DNA from: Euzebyella marina
Lineage (GTDB): Bacteria > Bacteroidota > Bacteroidia > Flavobacteriales > Flavobacteriaceae
Length of the DNA stretch: 64,000 nucleotides
Reading direction: 5' to 3'
NCBI RefSeq assembly: GCF_014855515.1
Contig: NZ_JACYFK010000002.1
Coordinates: 867,131 to 931,130 of the forward strand
The notes beneath the pieces were generated by a model. That model searched no databases. It worked only from the letters and a program-made list of their open reading frames with translations, and was not told the origin of the DNA. The position numbers were made by a program, and so were the translations under genes. Positions within the stretch are counted from its first letter, which is position 1; each line of letters starts with the position of its first letter. Positions 18,297 to 27,453 of this stretch are shown piece after piece.

Positions 18297-19745
18297 CTAA
18301 CCTTCAACCTGTACCCTAATACGATCACGTATACGCTGCCAGAACTGCAAATCTTTAATGGCGGTTTTAGAATCTGTATTCAAGATGGTTTTCATGTCAA
18401 TTCCCAAATCCTTGGAAGCATCATCGTTACTGAACCTCTTTCTATCACTGATCAGTATCAACCCCCAATCATCAAAAATGCGGTCTTTTCTAGGGCCTTT
18501 CCAAAGAACTTCGACCTCGTCATGCCGCGAATCTTCGCCAATTAAGTCAAATAGCTCCAATACCTTCTTTTTGGGGCCTTCTATTAATTGAAAGAAATCA
18601 TCACCATAATGTATCAAGCAGCCCGTTACCGAAATTATTTTGTTGTTACGGTCTGATTTCTTGACCAGTTCGGCCACCTCTGTATCTGAAAGATATAATT
18701 TGGCCTTTGACTTGTAGGTGAGCTCGAAGGTCCAATCTGATTGCTCAAAAGAAGAACGATAGTCTCTGGGCAACATGCCATATTTTTCTACAAAAATCTT
18801 TGAAAAATAACTTTTGCTGTTCAACCCTACTTCATCACAAACATTCGAAATGGGTATATTAGTAGTTTCCAAAAGTTCCTTCGCCTTCTCCAAACGCATA
18901 TTTTTCACACATTCTGCCACGCTTTGGTTAAAGAGATACCTAAAAGCCTCCTGCAATTTTCTGGGATAGATTCCGCTCTTGTGCGCCAACTCTTTAACTG
19001 TGTGGGGTCTGGCGATATTTTTAGAAATATAGGTACAAAGGTGTACCACTCTTTCCAACTCGTTATCGGAGATATCTTGATGTTTTGCCGACCCGTTCAG
19101 CCCATCATGATCATCTAACTGTGCAGCTAAGGTGGCATAGGTTGCCGATTCGGTAATCAATTTACCCGCCAAATCAGTTCTTCGGTTTTCAATTAAGATT
19201 TTGGCGTGCTTTCCTATCGGGTTTTTAAGTCCGCCAATGAAACGGTAAGAGTCGCCATGTTCCATTTTTAAGACAATATCCCTCATTATAGAACTTACAT
19301 TGCCTTTCGAATTGTTAGCTTTGACATTCAGTTTTTCCCTCAATAGAACAATGACCGAAATACGTAATTTGACCGAAGCGGGCAAGGTCAACGTATGCTC
19401 TTCTAGGTCGGAAGTAAGACTGATCAAATTTCTACCCTCTGAAACTATTTTCTCTCGTGAACCCGATTCGTACCTGTGCCGATAACTGCCTTCAAGGCAA
19501 TAAATAAGATATAACGGAGAGAATTCGTTCTTCGTCAGTGATAAGACCAATTCATCGCGCAACTCGATATTATAGGTACGCACGATGATACCAGGGAACA
19601 GTTCATAAAGGTTAATATAACCCTTGCCGTTTTCGTTATCTAAAATGAGGGAAGATGCCCCGACACCCTCTTTAAAATCACCTCCTAAAGCAAGCGCCAA
19701 CTTGCGCAAATGCTTAGAAGGGCATTCTTCATTTATTTTAAACAT
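18297..19745 (-). CDS. AraC family transcriptional regulator fused to a C-terminal BLUF blue-light sensor
   Basis: 482 residues. Residues 1-230 form an AraC-type sensing region (LIYCLEGSYRHRYE at 80-93), 235-332 the two-HTH AraC DNA-binding domain ending MLPRDYRSSFE, and 340-433 a BLUF domain. BLUF landmarks are present: the flavin-contacting Tyr (Y344 in LTYKSKA), Asn (N367/N368 in RNNKI), the switch Gln (Q386 in DDFFQLIEG), EDSRH at 404-408 and the semi-conserved W427 in FDDWG; the Met often found two residues after the Trp is Leu. BLUF domains bind FAD and respond to blue light, so this should be a one-protein light-controlled transcription factor. It diverges from a BLUF-less paralogue at 20025-21071, and a cryptochrome operon lies 3 kb away. 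Confidence 0.88.
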   Translation of the reverse strand: MFKINEECPSKHLRKLALALGGDFKEGVGASSLILDNENGKGYINLYELFPGIIVRTYNIELRDELVLSLTKNEFSPLYLIYCLEGSYRHRYESGSREKIVSEGRNLISLTSDLEEHTLTLPASVKLRISVIVLLREKLNVKANNSKGNVSSIMRDIVLKMEHGDSYRFIGGLKNPIGKHAKILIENRRTDLAGKLITESATYATLAAQLDDHDGLNGSAKHQDISDNELERVVHLCTYISKNIARPHTVKELAHKSGIYPRKLQEAFRYLFNQSVAECVKNMRLEKAKELLETTNIPISNVCDEVGLNSKSYFSKIFVEKYGMLPRDYRSSFEQSDWTFELTYKSKAKLYLSDTEVAELVKKSDRNNKIISVTGCLIHYGDDFFQLIEGPKKKVLELFDLIGEDSRHDEVEVLWKGPRKDRIFDDWGLILISDRKRFSNDDASKDLGIDMKTILNTDSKTAIKDLQFWQRIRDRIRVQVEG

Positions 19746-20024
19746 TTAATATAGTGTAGTAAAAGCTCTGGGGACAAACTAACTGGAAAGCTCAAAAAAG
19801 GAATGACAAATTTGGGTAAAAAATTAACATTTTACGCACAAACTGCCGTATGCCAATGATTTTCAAGATTGAATATCGATATTGGCCCTGCAATCATTGA
19901 AAATTTTAAATTTTTCAAAACAATGCTAAATTGCGAAATCAACCGAGCGGGCCTCATTATAGGCCAAGGATAAATTTCTTGTTTATCCGTAAAAAACCAT
20001 ACGAACTAACTGTTTGCGAATAAA
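19746..20024. promoter_or_regulatory. Divergent promoter region between two AraC-type regulators, with palindromic A/T tract
   Basis: 279 bp shared by the BLUF-AraC gene (left) and its paralogue (right). It contains a near-perfect 22-bp palindrome starting TTGAAAATTTTAAATTTTTC around 19899-19920 (two mismatches between arms) and two copies of ACTAACTG, near 19778 and 20003. These are candidate binding sites for one or both regulators; no clear -7/-33 pair was identified. Confidence 0.35.
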
Positions 20025-21071
20025 ATGAAAAGTATAAAGGTCAAATCACTTCCCTTGGGGGATGTTATTAAAAATATTGCATCAGAACTGAATACCGTAT
20101 TTACCGAACATTGCGAAGAATACGTTTTAAAAATTCCGGACGAATATGGTAAAGGAGAAATTAGGGGAATCAACTTTGAAGGAGGCCTTGGCATTCTTCT
20201 CTACGACTGTCAATTTCTAGAAGACCTAGAGATTCAGTTTGTAGTAAACGAAGTACACCCTCTAAAATTTCTCTATTGTATTGAGGGCGAGCTTTTGCAC
20301 CGGTTTGAAAACGATACCGTTGAACACAACATTAAACAGTTTCAAGAAGCAATAGTTGCCAGTGAAAAGCACAATGGACACATTCTGCGCTTCAAGAAAA
20401 ATGTAAAGTCGAAGGTCAATAGCCTAGAAATTTCACGAAACACTTTTAGAAATAAAATTTCTTGCAACCTTAAGAGTGTAGACAAGAAACTAAATGATCT
20501 TTTTAGCGATACATTGGCCAAAAAGACCTTTTATCACGAAGGTTTTTACAGCCTGCAACTCTCGAATATTTTCGACGAGATGAAAAATTTTAAAGAGGAA
20601 GATTTCATAAGAAAGCTTTATTTAGAGGGAAAGGCCTACGAAATGCTCACCAAGCAAATTCTGCTTTATCACGATGACCTTAACGATTTGAACAAAACAG
20701 TTTTATTAAGACAATCTGAAATTAGACAAATCAAATCGGCGGTTGCCATAATCGAAGATGAAATTGCTAAGCTTGACAAAATCGATATCATCGCTTCTCG
20801 TGTTGGTCTTAACGTAAATAAAATGCAAGAAGGTTTTCAATATTTGTTCAGTAAAACGGTAAACGCCTATATTCAAGACTATCGGTTCAAAAAAATGCAA
20901 GAACTTCTGACCAATAGTGACCTTAGCATCTCTGAAATAGGCGATTTGGTCGGTCTTTCTAGCAAAAGTTATATCTCAAAAGTCTTTAAAGATAAGACCG
21001 GTACCACACCCAATCAATTTAGAAAAGATTATAAAGAATCAATGACCAAATTGAGGAAAAAGAATCTATAG
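20025..21071 (+). CDS. AraC family transcriptional regulator, BLUF-less paralogue of the divergent neighbour
   Basis: 348 residues. N-terminal sensing region with FLYCIEGELLHRFEND, matching LIYCLEGSYRHRYE of the protein at 18297-19745, and a C-terminal AraC domain (about 240-340) with ISEIGDLVGLSSKSYISKVFK and TGTTPNQFRKD. The two genes are head to head and evidently arose by duplication, one copy gaining or losing the BLUF domain. They could heterodimerise or compete for sites; that is inference. No ligand is evident. Confidence 0.85.
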   Translation: MKSIKVKSLPLGDVIKNIASELNTVFTEHCEEYVLKIPDEYGKGEIRGINFEGGLGILLYDCQFLEDLEIQFVVNEVHPLKFLYCIEGELLHRFENDTVEHNIKQFQEAIVASEKHNGHILRFKKNVKSKVNSLEISRNTFRNKISCNLKSVDKKLNDLFSDTLAKKTFYHEGFYSLQLSNIFDEMKNFKEEDFIRKLYLEGKAYEMLTKQILLYHDDLNDLNKTVLLRQSEIRQIKSAVAIIEDEIAKLDKIDIIASRVGLNVNKMQEGFQYLFSKTVNAYIQDYRFKKMQELLTNSDLSISEIGDLVGLSSKSYISKVFKDKTGTTPNQFRKDYKESMTKLRKKNL

Positions 21072-21198
21072 TCGCCAATTCAAAAGGAATTTCTTTTTCT
21101 CTTTAAGAATTTAAACTACAGTTTCGATTGATAGGTGTTTTCAATAAAATTAGAAAGAAGAAGGTTCATCGGGGTATAGACCATATAGCACACTGGTC

Positions 21199-22347
21199 TC
21201 ATTCAAAAGGAATGCATAAATCAAATTTAGCGCCTTGACCTTTTGAAGAGGATGTAATTACGAGCCCCCCATGATTGTCCATCACTTTTTTCACGATGGC
21301 AAGCCCAATTCCAGTTCCTGGGTATTTGTTCTTACTATGGGCTTGGTGAAAGACATCGAAAATTCTATGTTCATCCGATTGATCAAACCCAATACCTTCA
21401 TCACTAAATGTAATGACCATAAAAAGGGCATCGGGGTCTTCACCCAATAAGCTTATATTACTAGCATTGACAATCTTGGTCTGTATGGTAATCCTCGGTG
21501 AGTCTCCGTCTTTGACGAACTTTATGGAGTTCTTCAAAAGATGTTGAAATACAATTTCAAATTGATGGGGAATCACGTTGGCATTGCCAAGCTTGCTATA
21601 AGAAATTTCAGCATTCGAGTCTTTTATGGTTCCTTTTAACAGATCTAAGACCCGAGCTAGCAATTGGTCTAGGTCTGTTTCCACAAATTCCTTTTCATTT
21701 TGACTTACTCTGGTAAAATCGGAAAACTCAGCAAGTATATCATCAACCTCTAAACCTGTTCTGTTTTGGTTTTCAAACGTCATATCCTCTTCAGAAGGGC
21801 CTTCTTGCGTTGACATGATATGGACTAGGCTTTCAGCCTTGCCATTTAAAACAGGAACCTTTTTCTTGTTCTGTATACAGGGAATCAAAATACCATCTAC
21901 CGTATTTCCATCACACTTAATGGGTATGTAGCCAAACGTCCAATAATTACGGTATCTTTTACCCTCAAGCGATATATCTATACCTTGATCATCAAACCAA
22001 TAAGTCATACCGGTTTGACGAACTTTCTGCAATGCAGGGCCGATTGTATCCCAAATATCTGACCAAGCCGTATCGGCATTAACCCCTAATATAGAGGGAT
22101 GCTTTCCGGAATCATCTAGATAGGGTTTGTAAGCTTCATTGTAAAAGGAAACAAAATCTTCTCCCCAAAAAAGAAACATCGGAATTTGGGAGGAAAGTAC
22201 TTGCTGCAGCACCGGTGTAAAGCATGGCGACCAGTTTTCCATTGTTCCCAAACTAGATTCTTTCCAATTTTTTTGACTGATTTCTTTTCCTACTTCTCCA
22301 CTAGATTGTAAAAAGGGAAGCACATTTTTCGGGGAATTATATTGCAT
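21199..22347 (-). CDS. PAS-containing histidine-kinase-like ATPase lacking an H-box
   Basis: 382 residues. The N-terminal half is a PAS-type sensor (WSPCFTPVLQQVL... SFYNEAYKPYL... ILGV), as in bacteriophytochrome-like flavobacterial kinases. The C-terminal 150 residues form a HATPase_c domain with N-box HLLKNSIKFV, G1 DEGIGF, F-box IFDVFHQAH and G2 GTGIGLAIVKKV. Between them only the second dimerisation helix remains (DILAEFSDFTRVSQNEKEF); the first helix, which should carry the phospho-accepting His, is missing. The protein probably binds ATP but may not autophosphorylate. The genes on both sides are transcribed from other promoters; its response-regulator partner is not adjacent. Confidence 0.75.
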   Translation of the reverse strand: MQYNSPKNVLPFLQSSGEVGKEISQKNWKESSLGTMENWSPCFTPVLQQVLSSQIPMFLFWGEDFVSFYNEAYKPYLDDSGKHPSILGVNADTAWSDIWDTIGPALQKVRQTGMTYWFDDQGIDISLEGKRYRNYWTFGYIPIKCDGNTVDGILIPCIQNKKKVPVLNGKAESLVHIMSTQEGPSEEDMTFENQNRTGLEVDDILAEFSDFTRVSQNEKEFVETDLDQLLARVLDLLKGTIKDSNAEISYSKLGNANVIPHQFEIVFQHLLKNSIKFVKDGDSPRITIQTKIVNASNISLLGEDPDALFMVITFSDEGIGFDQSDEHRIFDVFHQAHSKNKYPGTGIGLAIVKKVMDNHGGLVITSSSKGQGAKFDLCIPFE

Positions 22348-22657
22348 TCTAAAATTTATTCAAAACCACCTAAGGTCACTTTTAATAGAACAATGCTACT
22401 AATAAATATTCATTTATTGGCTAGGCATCGCAAGCTATTTCCTCATGCTTTTTGAAAGTTGTTCTTTCAAGAAAAAAACGGAGGCATTTACTTACAAGGT
22501 TTATTGTCATTTCATGCTTTCCCCTGCTATAATTGAGCTCTAGGAATAAATTGATGAATGAGACCGGGTTAAAACTACTTTAAAAGCACGTTAAAATTGT
22601 TTAACTCAATAAATAAATAGTTAAACATTTTGTACTTTTATATTCAAAGTAAAAGTT
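22348..22657. promoter_or_regulatory. Promoter of the TetR-ABC1-DUF2256-cryptochrome operon with inverted repeat
   Basis: 310-bp intergenic stretch. The inverted repeat TGTTTAACT (22598-22606) and AGTTAAACA (22619-22627), spaced by 12 bp, lies just upstream of TACTTTTA at 22633-22640, a 7-of-8 match to the -7 element TAnnTTTG; the ATG follows at 22658. The repeat would overlap the -33 region and is a good candidate for autoregulation by the TetR protein or for a light-responsive regulator. The left 240 bp show nothing else. Confidence 0.5.
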
Positions 22658-23308
22658 ATGGCAAATACAAAGCAATTGACCCGTAAAGTACTTATCACTA
22701 AGTATATGAACCATGTTTTAGAACATGAACATTTTCCTAGTTCGATATATAAATTCTGTCAACAACAAAAAATCAAGGAACCCGAGTTTTATAGCTTGTA
22801 TGGTTCTTTTGAAAGTCTTCAAAAAGGAATATGGAAAGAGTTTCATGACGAAACCCTGAAACTCATTCACCAAAACAAAGATTTTGAATCGTACTCTAAC
22901 CGAAATAAGCTTCTTTCTTATTTCTTTACCATTTTTGAGATGTTCACTTTGAACCGAAGTTATATACTATTGGTTCTCAATCGCTATGAGATGCCCCTTA
23001 AGAATCTTGAACAACTGAAGGGTTTAAGAAAAGAGTTTAAGCTATTTGCCTCGCAACTGGCCGAAGTTTCCAATGAGAAAAAATCCATTAAGGTTCTTAA
23101 ACAACCGAAAGGTCTTTTAGCAGAAGCCGCTTGGATACAATTTATGTTTTTGATCAAATTTTGGATGAACGACGATTCTCCTGCATTTGAAAAAACAGAT
23201 GCGGCTATCGAAAAATCGGTAAATACCGCTTTTGACGTTTTTGACAATACCCCCTTGGAAAGCATCATCGATTTAGGAAAATTTCTTTGGAAAGAACAAA
23301 TGGCTTAA
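22658..23308 (+). CDS. TetR family transcriptional regulator
   Basis: 216 residues. The N-terminal 50 residues have a TetR-like HTH layout (ITKYMNHVLEHEHFPSSIYKFCQQQKI split as helix-turn-helix, then EFYSLYGSFESLQKGIW, equivalent to the usual YxxFxSKEeLl), followed by an all-helical ligand domain. First gene of an operon: its TAA directly abuts the ATG of the ABC1 kinase gene, and DUF2256 and cryptochrome genes follow with overlaps. Likely controls this operon through the inverted repeat upstream. Effector unknown. Confidence 0.75.
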   Translation: MANTKQLTRKVLITKYMNHVLEHEHFPSSIYKFCQQQKIKEPEFYSLYGSFESLQKGIWKEFHDETLKLIHQNKDFESYSNRNKLLSYFFTIFEMFTLNRSYILLVLNRYEMPLKNLEQLKGLRKEFKLFASQLAEVSNEKKSIKVLKQPKGLLAEAAWIQFMFLIKFWMNDDSPAFEKTDAAIEKSVNTAFDVFDNTPLESIIDLGKFLWKEQMA

Positions 23309-24646
23309 ATGAAAACACTGGATAGCATACCAACAGGAAAGCTCGAACGGGCCGGTAAATTAATGGGTACCGGCGCAAAGGTCGGGGTCAACTACCTAAA
23401 ATACTATGGCAATCGACTCACAGATGGCCCCAATGCTAAGGATAAATTAGACCGTGATAATGCCGAGGATATTTATAACGGACTTAAACAGTTAAAGGGA
23501 AGCGCTTTAAAAGTAGCCCAAATGCTAAGTATGGAAAAAAACATACTGCCGCAGGCCTATGTTGAAAAATTCTCTTTGTCGCAATTTTCAGTTCCGCCCT
23601 TATCTCCACCTTTGGTCCGAAAAACTTTTTATAAAAGTTTCGGAAAATACCCCGAAGACCTTTTTGATGTGTTTACAGCTAGCTCTGTAAATGCCGCGAG
23701 TATCGGTCAGGTACACCAAGCCGAAAAAAATGGTAAAAAATTGGGTGTTAAGATTCAGTATCCTGGCGTTGCCGATAGTATTTCTTCAGATTTGGCGCTG
23801 GTTAAGCCCATCGCTATAAAAATGTTCAACCTGAAAGGTAAAGACAGCGAAAAATATTTCAAGGAAGTTGAAGGAAAGTTGCTGGAAGAAACCGATTACG
23901 AATTAGAACTTGCCCAAAGTAAGAGCATTACTGAAGCTTGTTCTTTTTTACCCCATATAGAATTCCCGAAATACTACCCTGAGCTTTCGAATAAGCGTAT
24001 TTTAACCATGGATTGGATGGAAGGCCAACATCTATCGGAATACACCAAAACGGACTTTACTAAAGAGGTCGGTAATCAAATTGGGCAAACCCTATGGGAT
24101 TTTTATATGTATCAAATTCATGGTTTAAAACAGGTACATGCCGACCCACACCCTGGAAATTTCTTGGTAGGAAAGGAAAATCAATTGATTGCCATTGATT
24201 TTGGATGTATCAAACAGATACCCGATGAATTCTACGTTCCTTATTTTGAAATGGCACAGAAAGATAACATCAACAATCCTCAAGTCTTTGAAGAAAAAAT
24301 GATGGATTTAGAGATACTGCTTCCTACGGATAGCGAAAAAGAGAGACAATTTTTCTCCGAGGTTTTTCATCAAATGCTGAGTCTGTTCAGCAAACCTTTT
24401 CACGGTGATACCTTCGACTTTTCCGATCCATCTTTCTGGAACGAAATAGCCACACTTAGCGATAAGTTTCAAAATGACACCCAACTTCGTAAAATGAACG
24501 GTAATCGGGGTTCAAAACATTTTCTTTACATGAACAGAACCTTTTTTGGTCTGTATAATTTGCTACATGACTTGAAAGCTGAGATTAAAGTCAATGATTT
24601 TCAAAAGTATCTTTCTAAAGCTCAAACCCTAAATGTAATTGCTTAA
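23309..24646 (+). CDS. ABC1/AarF/UbiB family atypical protein kinase
   Basis: 445 residues of the ABC1 (ADCK/UbiB) kinase-like family. Signature elements visible: [15 protein letters not shown] (KxGQ-like, here KVAQ) near the N-terminus, the A-rich loop [14 protein letters not shown], the ATP-lysine region GVKIQYPG, and the catalytic/metal residues in [12 protein letters not shown] and IAIDFGC. Relatives support ubiquinone or other isoprenoid-quinone biosynthesis and lipid homeostasis through ATPase activity. Its ATG follows the TetR stop without a gap. A link to light or photooxidative stress is suggested by the cryptochrome two genes downstream. Confidence 0.9.
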   Translation: MKTLDSIPTGKLERAGKLMGTGAKVGVNYLKYYGNRLTDGPNAKDKLDRDNAEDIYNGLKQLKGSALKVAQMLSMEKNILPQAYVEKFSLSQFSVPPLSPPLVRKTFYKSFGKYPEDLFDVFTASSVNAASIGQVHQAEKNGKKLGVKIQYPGVADSISSDLALVKPIAIKMFNLKGKDSEKYFKEVEGKLLEETDYELELAQSKSITEACSFLPHIEFPKYYPELSNKRILTMDWMEGQHLSEYTKTDFTKEVGNQIGQTLWDFYMYQIHGLKQVHADPHPGNFLVGKENQLIAIDFGCIKQIPDEFYVPYFEMAQKDNINNPQVFEEKMMDLEILLPTDSEKERQFFSEVFHQMLSLFSKPFHGDTFDFSDPSFWNEIATLSDKFQNDTQLRKMNGNRGSKHFLYMNRTFFGLYNLLHDLKAEIKVNDFQKYLSKAQTLNVIA

Positions 24647-24779
24647 AAAAGAGAATTTACCCAAAAAAATATGCCCTGTTTGTGAAAGACCGTTCTCATG
24701 GAGAAAAAAATGGGAAAAGAACTGGCAAGAAGTTAAATATTGCAGCGATAAATGCAGAATGAACCGAAAACGAGCCTAG
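24639..24779 (+). CDS. DUF2256 family small zinc-finger-like protein
   Basis: 46 residues from a TTG at 24639 that overlaps the end of the ABC1 kinase gene by 8 bp. It reads [19 protein letters not shown] and ends [16 protein letters not shown]: the CxxC...CxxxC cysteine pattern and WRKKW core of DUF2256, a family often found beside photolyase/cryptochrome genes. Its 3' end overlaps the start of the cryptochrome gene by 28 bp in another frame. The four cysteines probably bind one zinc. The TTG start has no in-frame ATG alternative upstream. Confidence 0.82.
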   Translation: MLKKENLPKKICPVCERPFSWRKKWEKNWQEVKYCSDKCRMNRKRA

Positions 24780-26068
24780 TCTGGTTCAGAAACGACTTAA
24801 GAACATTTGATAATTCTTCTTTGACCAAGGCAAAGAAAAGCGGTAATCGTATTGTTGCAGTCTATTGCTTTGACCCACGCCATTTTCAGGCTGGCCCATT
24901 TTCCTTTAAAAAAACAGAAAAGTTCAGGGCAAAATTTCTTTTAGAAACCATCGAAGTTTTAAAAGAAAATCTAGAGAACTTAAACATTAGTTTATTCACC
25001 TACTTCGATCGACCGGAACATATTATTCCTCAATTGGTACAAAAGCTATCAGTGCACACCATATTCTTACAGAAAGAATGGACCTCAGAAGAAACATTTG
25101 TATTAGAAGAAGTAAAGCGTAAAACCCCTTCAACTATAAATTTTGTTGAAAGCTATGATCAATTTCTGTACCACCCCGAAGACATCTCGTTTGATATAGC
25201 AAAACTACCTAGGGTTTTTACGGAGTTTAGAAAAATCTGCGAAAATAAAAGCACCGTTAGAAAAGCATTACCATCGCCCGACAAGTTAGATCAAGAAAAT
25301 AAGATTTCTAACGATACGGTTATTCCCAGTCTTGAAGATCTAGGTTATGAAACCTTTGAACTTCACCCCCAGTCTGCATTTTCTTTTCAAGGTGGAGAAA
25401 TTGATGGACGCAACCGGCTTCACTCATACCTCTGGAAAACCAAGAAACTCCTAACCTACAAAAAGACCAGAAATGGCCTTATCGGAGCCGATTACAGTTC
25501 AAAATTATCCGCTTGGTTGGCCAATGGCAGTCTTTCACCACGTTTAATTTATTGGGAAATCAAAGAATTTGAACACCAAGTAGAAAAAAATGAATCAACT
25601 TATTGGTTGGTATTTGAACTAATATGGCGCGATTTTTTCAAATATGTTTCGCTAAAGCATGGTAATCAAATCTTTAAACAGCAAGGTATACTCAACCGAA
25701 CCTATGAATGGGACGATAACGCTGACCTCATCGACCAATGGATCAACGGAAAAACCAAGTCAGCTTTCGTAAATGCGAATATGATCGAAATCAAAAAAAC
25801 AGGTTGGATGAGCAATCGGGGCAGACAAAATGTGGCGAGTTATTTTGCCAAAGAGCTGATGCTTGATTGGCGAATAGGGGCTTCCTATTTCGAGTCAATG
25901 CTTCTAGATTATGATGTTCATAGCAATTATGGTAATTGGATGTATGTTGCCGGTGTTGGCAACGACCCTAGAGACCGAAAATTCAATGTTTCGCTTCAGG
26001 CCGAACGATATGATCCTCAAGGTAAATTTCAACAGTTATGGCTACAATCCAGTCTTTTTGATTTCTAG
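24752..26068 (+). CDS. Cryptochrome/photolyase, DASH family
   Basis: 438 residues. N-terminal Rossmann photolyase domain ([19 protein letters not shown], 9-27) and a C-terminal FAD-binding helical domain. Characteristic stretches: [45 protein letters not shown], then [19 protein letters not shown] and DPRDRKFN, the pattern of Cry-DASH proteins. These bind FAD and often an antenna folate and repair cyclobutane pyrimidine dimers, preferentially in single-stranded DNA, or act in light signalling. The start overlaps the DUF2256 gene, so the two are coupled. Last gene of the TetR-headed operon. Confidence 0.92.
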   Translation: MQNEPKTSLVWFRNDLRTFDNSSLTKAKKSGNRIVAVYCFDPRHFQAGPFSFKKTEKFRAKFLLETIEVLKENLENLNISLFTYFDRPEHIIPQLVQKLSVHTIFLQKEWTSEETFVLEEVKRKTPSTINFVESYDQFLYHPEDISFDIAKLPRVFTEFRKICENKSTVRKALPSPDKLDQENKISNDTVIPSLEDLGYETFELHPQSAFSFQGGEIDGRNRLHSYLWKTKKLLTYKKTRNGLIGADYSSKLSAWLANGSLSPRLIYWEIKEFEHQVEKNESTYWLVFELIWRDFFKYVSLKHGNQIFKQQGILNRTYEWDDNADLIDQWINGKTKSAFVNANMIEIKKTGWMSNRGRQNVASYFAKELMLDWRIGASYFESMLLDYDVHSNYGNWMYVAGVGNDPRDRKFNVSLQAERYDPQGKFQQLWLQSSLFDF

Positions 26069-26208
26069 AGGTTCCTATACTTTATAATTGATTCGGAAAA
26101 GTTTCTTCTTCCCCTAAATCAACAAAGCTTTTAGTAATTGCATCTATATAAATTCTAAAACTGCTCATGTTTTAGGTTCATAAGCCCTTTATTTGGGTAA
26201 AAATTTCG

Positions 26209-26826
26209 ATGACCTCCTTAGTATGCATAGTCTTGGGGTTTTTAGTGGCGGCTTGCGGAAGCCTTACCCCTAGTTTTCTCAACCTGACCGTTGTTAAATT
26301 TAGCTTGCGCTGCGGCAGCAAATCAGCTTTCTGCCTTATTGCAGGTTTCGCGACCGTTTTGTTCTTTCAAGCGAATATAGGGGCTTATCTCTCTAGTATT
26401 CTTATGGAAAACTCAGAATATATAACCCTCATTCAAAAGATAGGTACGGCCATTTTACTTCTCTTGTCAATTAACTTCTTTCGACTTCACTTTACACATA
26501 AAGAGAAAATGAAAAAGAAAGAGATAGAAAAGTCGAAGGCATATTCACATGGTATTGGCATGGCGCTGCTTAATACATTTGCTATACCCTTTTACTTCAC
26601 TTCCATCTCACTTTTAATTGCTATGGATTTTTTTGAATATTCTTACTTAAATAGTTTGTACTTCTCAATTGGGTCTACTGCCGGTTCATTCACCATTTAT
26701 GCCGTTTATGCTGTCTTAGCAGGAAAGATTGAAGGAAAAATTTCGTCATTAGGAAGTAAAATGGATCTTATTCTTGGTAGTCTTACAGGGGTTGTTGGCC
26801 TCGGAAATCTCATTTACCTTATGTAA
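26209..26826 (+). CDS. LysE-type membrane exporter family protein
   Basis: 205 residues with about six hydrophobic segments (about 3-25, 35-57, 65-88, 110-135, 140-165 and 175-203). The opening ACGSLTPSFLNLTVVKFSLR corresponds to the PGP...T... start of LysE/RhtB exporters. It is probably an inner-membrane exporter of amino acids or related metabolites; the substrate is unknown. It stands alone 140 bp after the cryptochrome gene. Confidence 0.65.
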   Translation: MTSLVCIVLGFLVAACGSLTPSFLNLTVVKFSLRCGSKSAFCLIAGFATVLFFQANIGAYLSSILMENSEYITLIQKIGTAILLLLSINFFRLHFTHKEKMKKKEIEKSKAYSHGIGMALLNTFAIPFYFTSISLLIAMDFFEYSYLNSLYFSIGSTAGSFTIYAVYAVLAGKIEGKISSLGSKMDLILGSLTGVVGLGNLIYLM

Positions 26827-26924
26827 TTTCAAATCGGGATTTGAAATTATTTTTTAAGATTATATTTCATGGGCTTTTGATATCTTTAATAGGCAATCAA
26901 CACCAATAATCCGTGTGAAAGATT

Positions 26925-27317
26925 ATGAACCCAGACATTGAAATTTACAACGAGAAACAAACGGAAGCAGAGAAAGAAATCTGCGTTCTACTTTCTCGAT
27001 TAATCGATAACCACCTAGCTTTTTCAGAAAGTAAAATCTGGCATTCACACCCCGTTTGGTTCTTGAACGGAAACCCGATAGTTGGTTATAGCAAACAAAA
27101 GAAGGGCATTCGACTGATGTTTTGGAGCGGTGCTGACTTTGACGAAAACCAGTTGAATGTGCGCGGCAGTAAATTTAAAGATGCCTCTATTTTTTACAAC
27201 AACCCATCAGAAGTAGATACTGATAATCTAAAACGGTGGCTCGAAAAGGCAGAAAAAATTCAGTGGGATTATAAGAATATTGTCAAAAGAAAAGGAAAGC
27301 TCGAGCGACTAAAGTAG
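26925..27317 (+). CDS. DUF1801 (YdhG-like) domain protein
   Basis: 130 residues. The segment ESKIWHSHPVWFLNGNPIVGYSKQKKGIRLMFWSG, broken into a beta-hairpin rich in aromatic residues, is the DUF1801/YdhG pattern (CyaY/YjbR-like fold). The family is small, cytosolic and uncharacterised. It is a single gene facing the minus-strand DUF4406 gene. Confidence 0.7.
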   Translation: MNPDIEIYNEKQTEAEKEICVLLSRLIDNHLAFSESKIWHSHPVWFLNGNPIVGYSKQKKGIRLMFWSGADFDENQLNVRGSKFKDASIFYNNPSEVDTDNLKRWLEKAEKIQWDYKNIVKRKGKLERLK

Positions 27318-27453
27318 TCGGTCGGCCATAGACTTATCTTCATTTCAAATAAGCGTCATATAATTTTTCCTTTTATAAATATTTCCCTTCTTATGGTAGT
27401 TCATATCTCGAGAGTTGAGTTACCTGAGATCACTTTAAAGATTGGTTGCTTTA

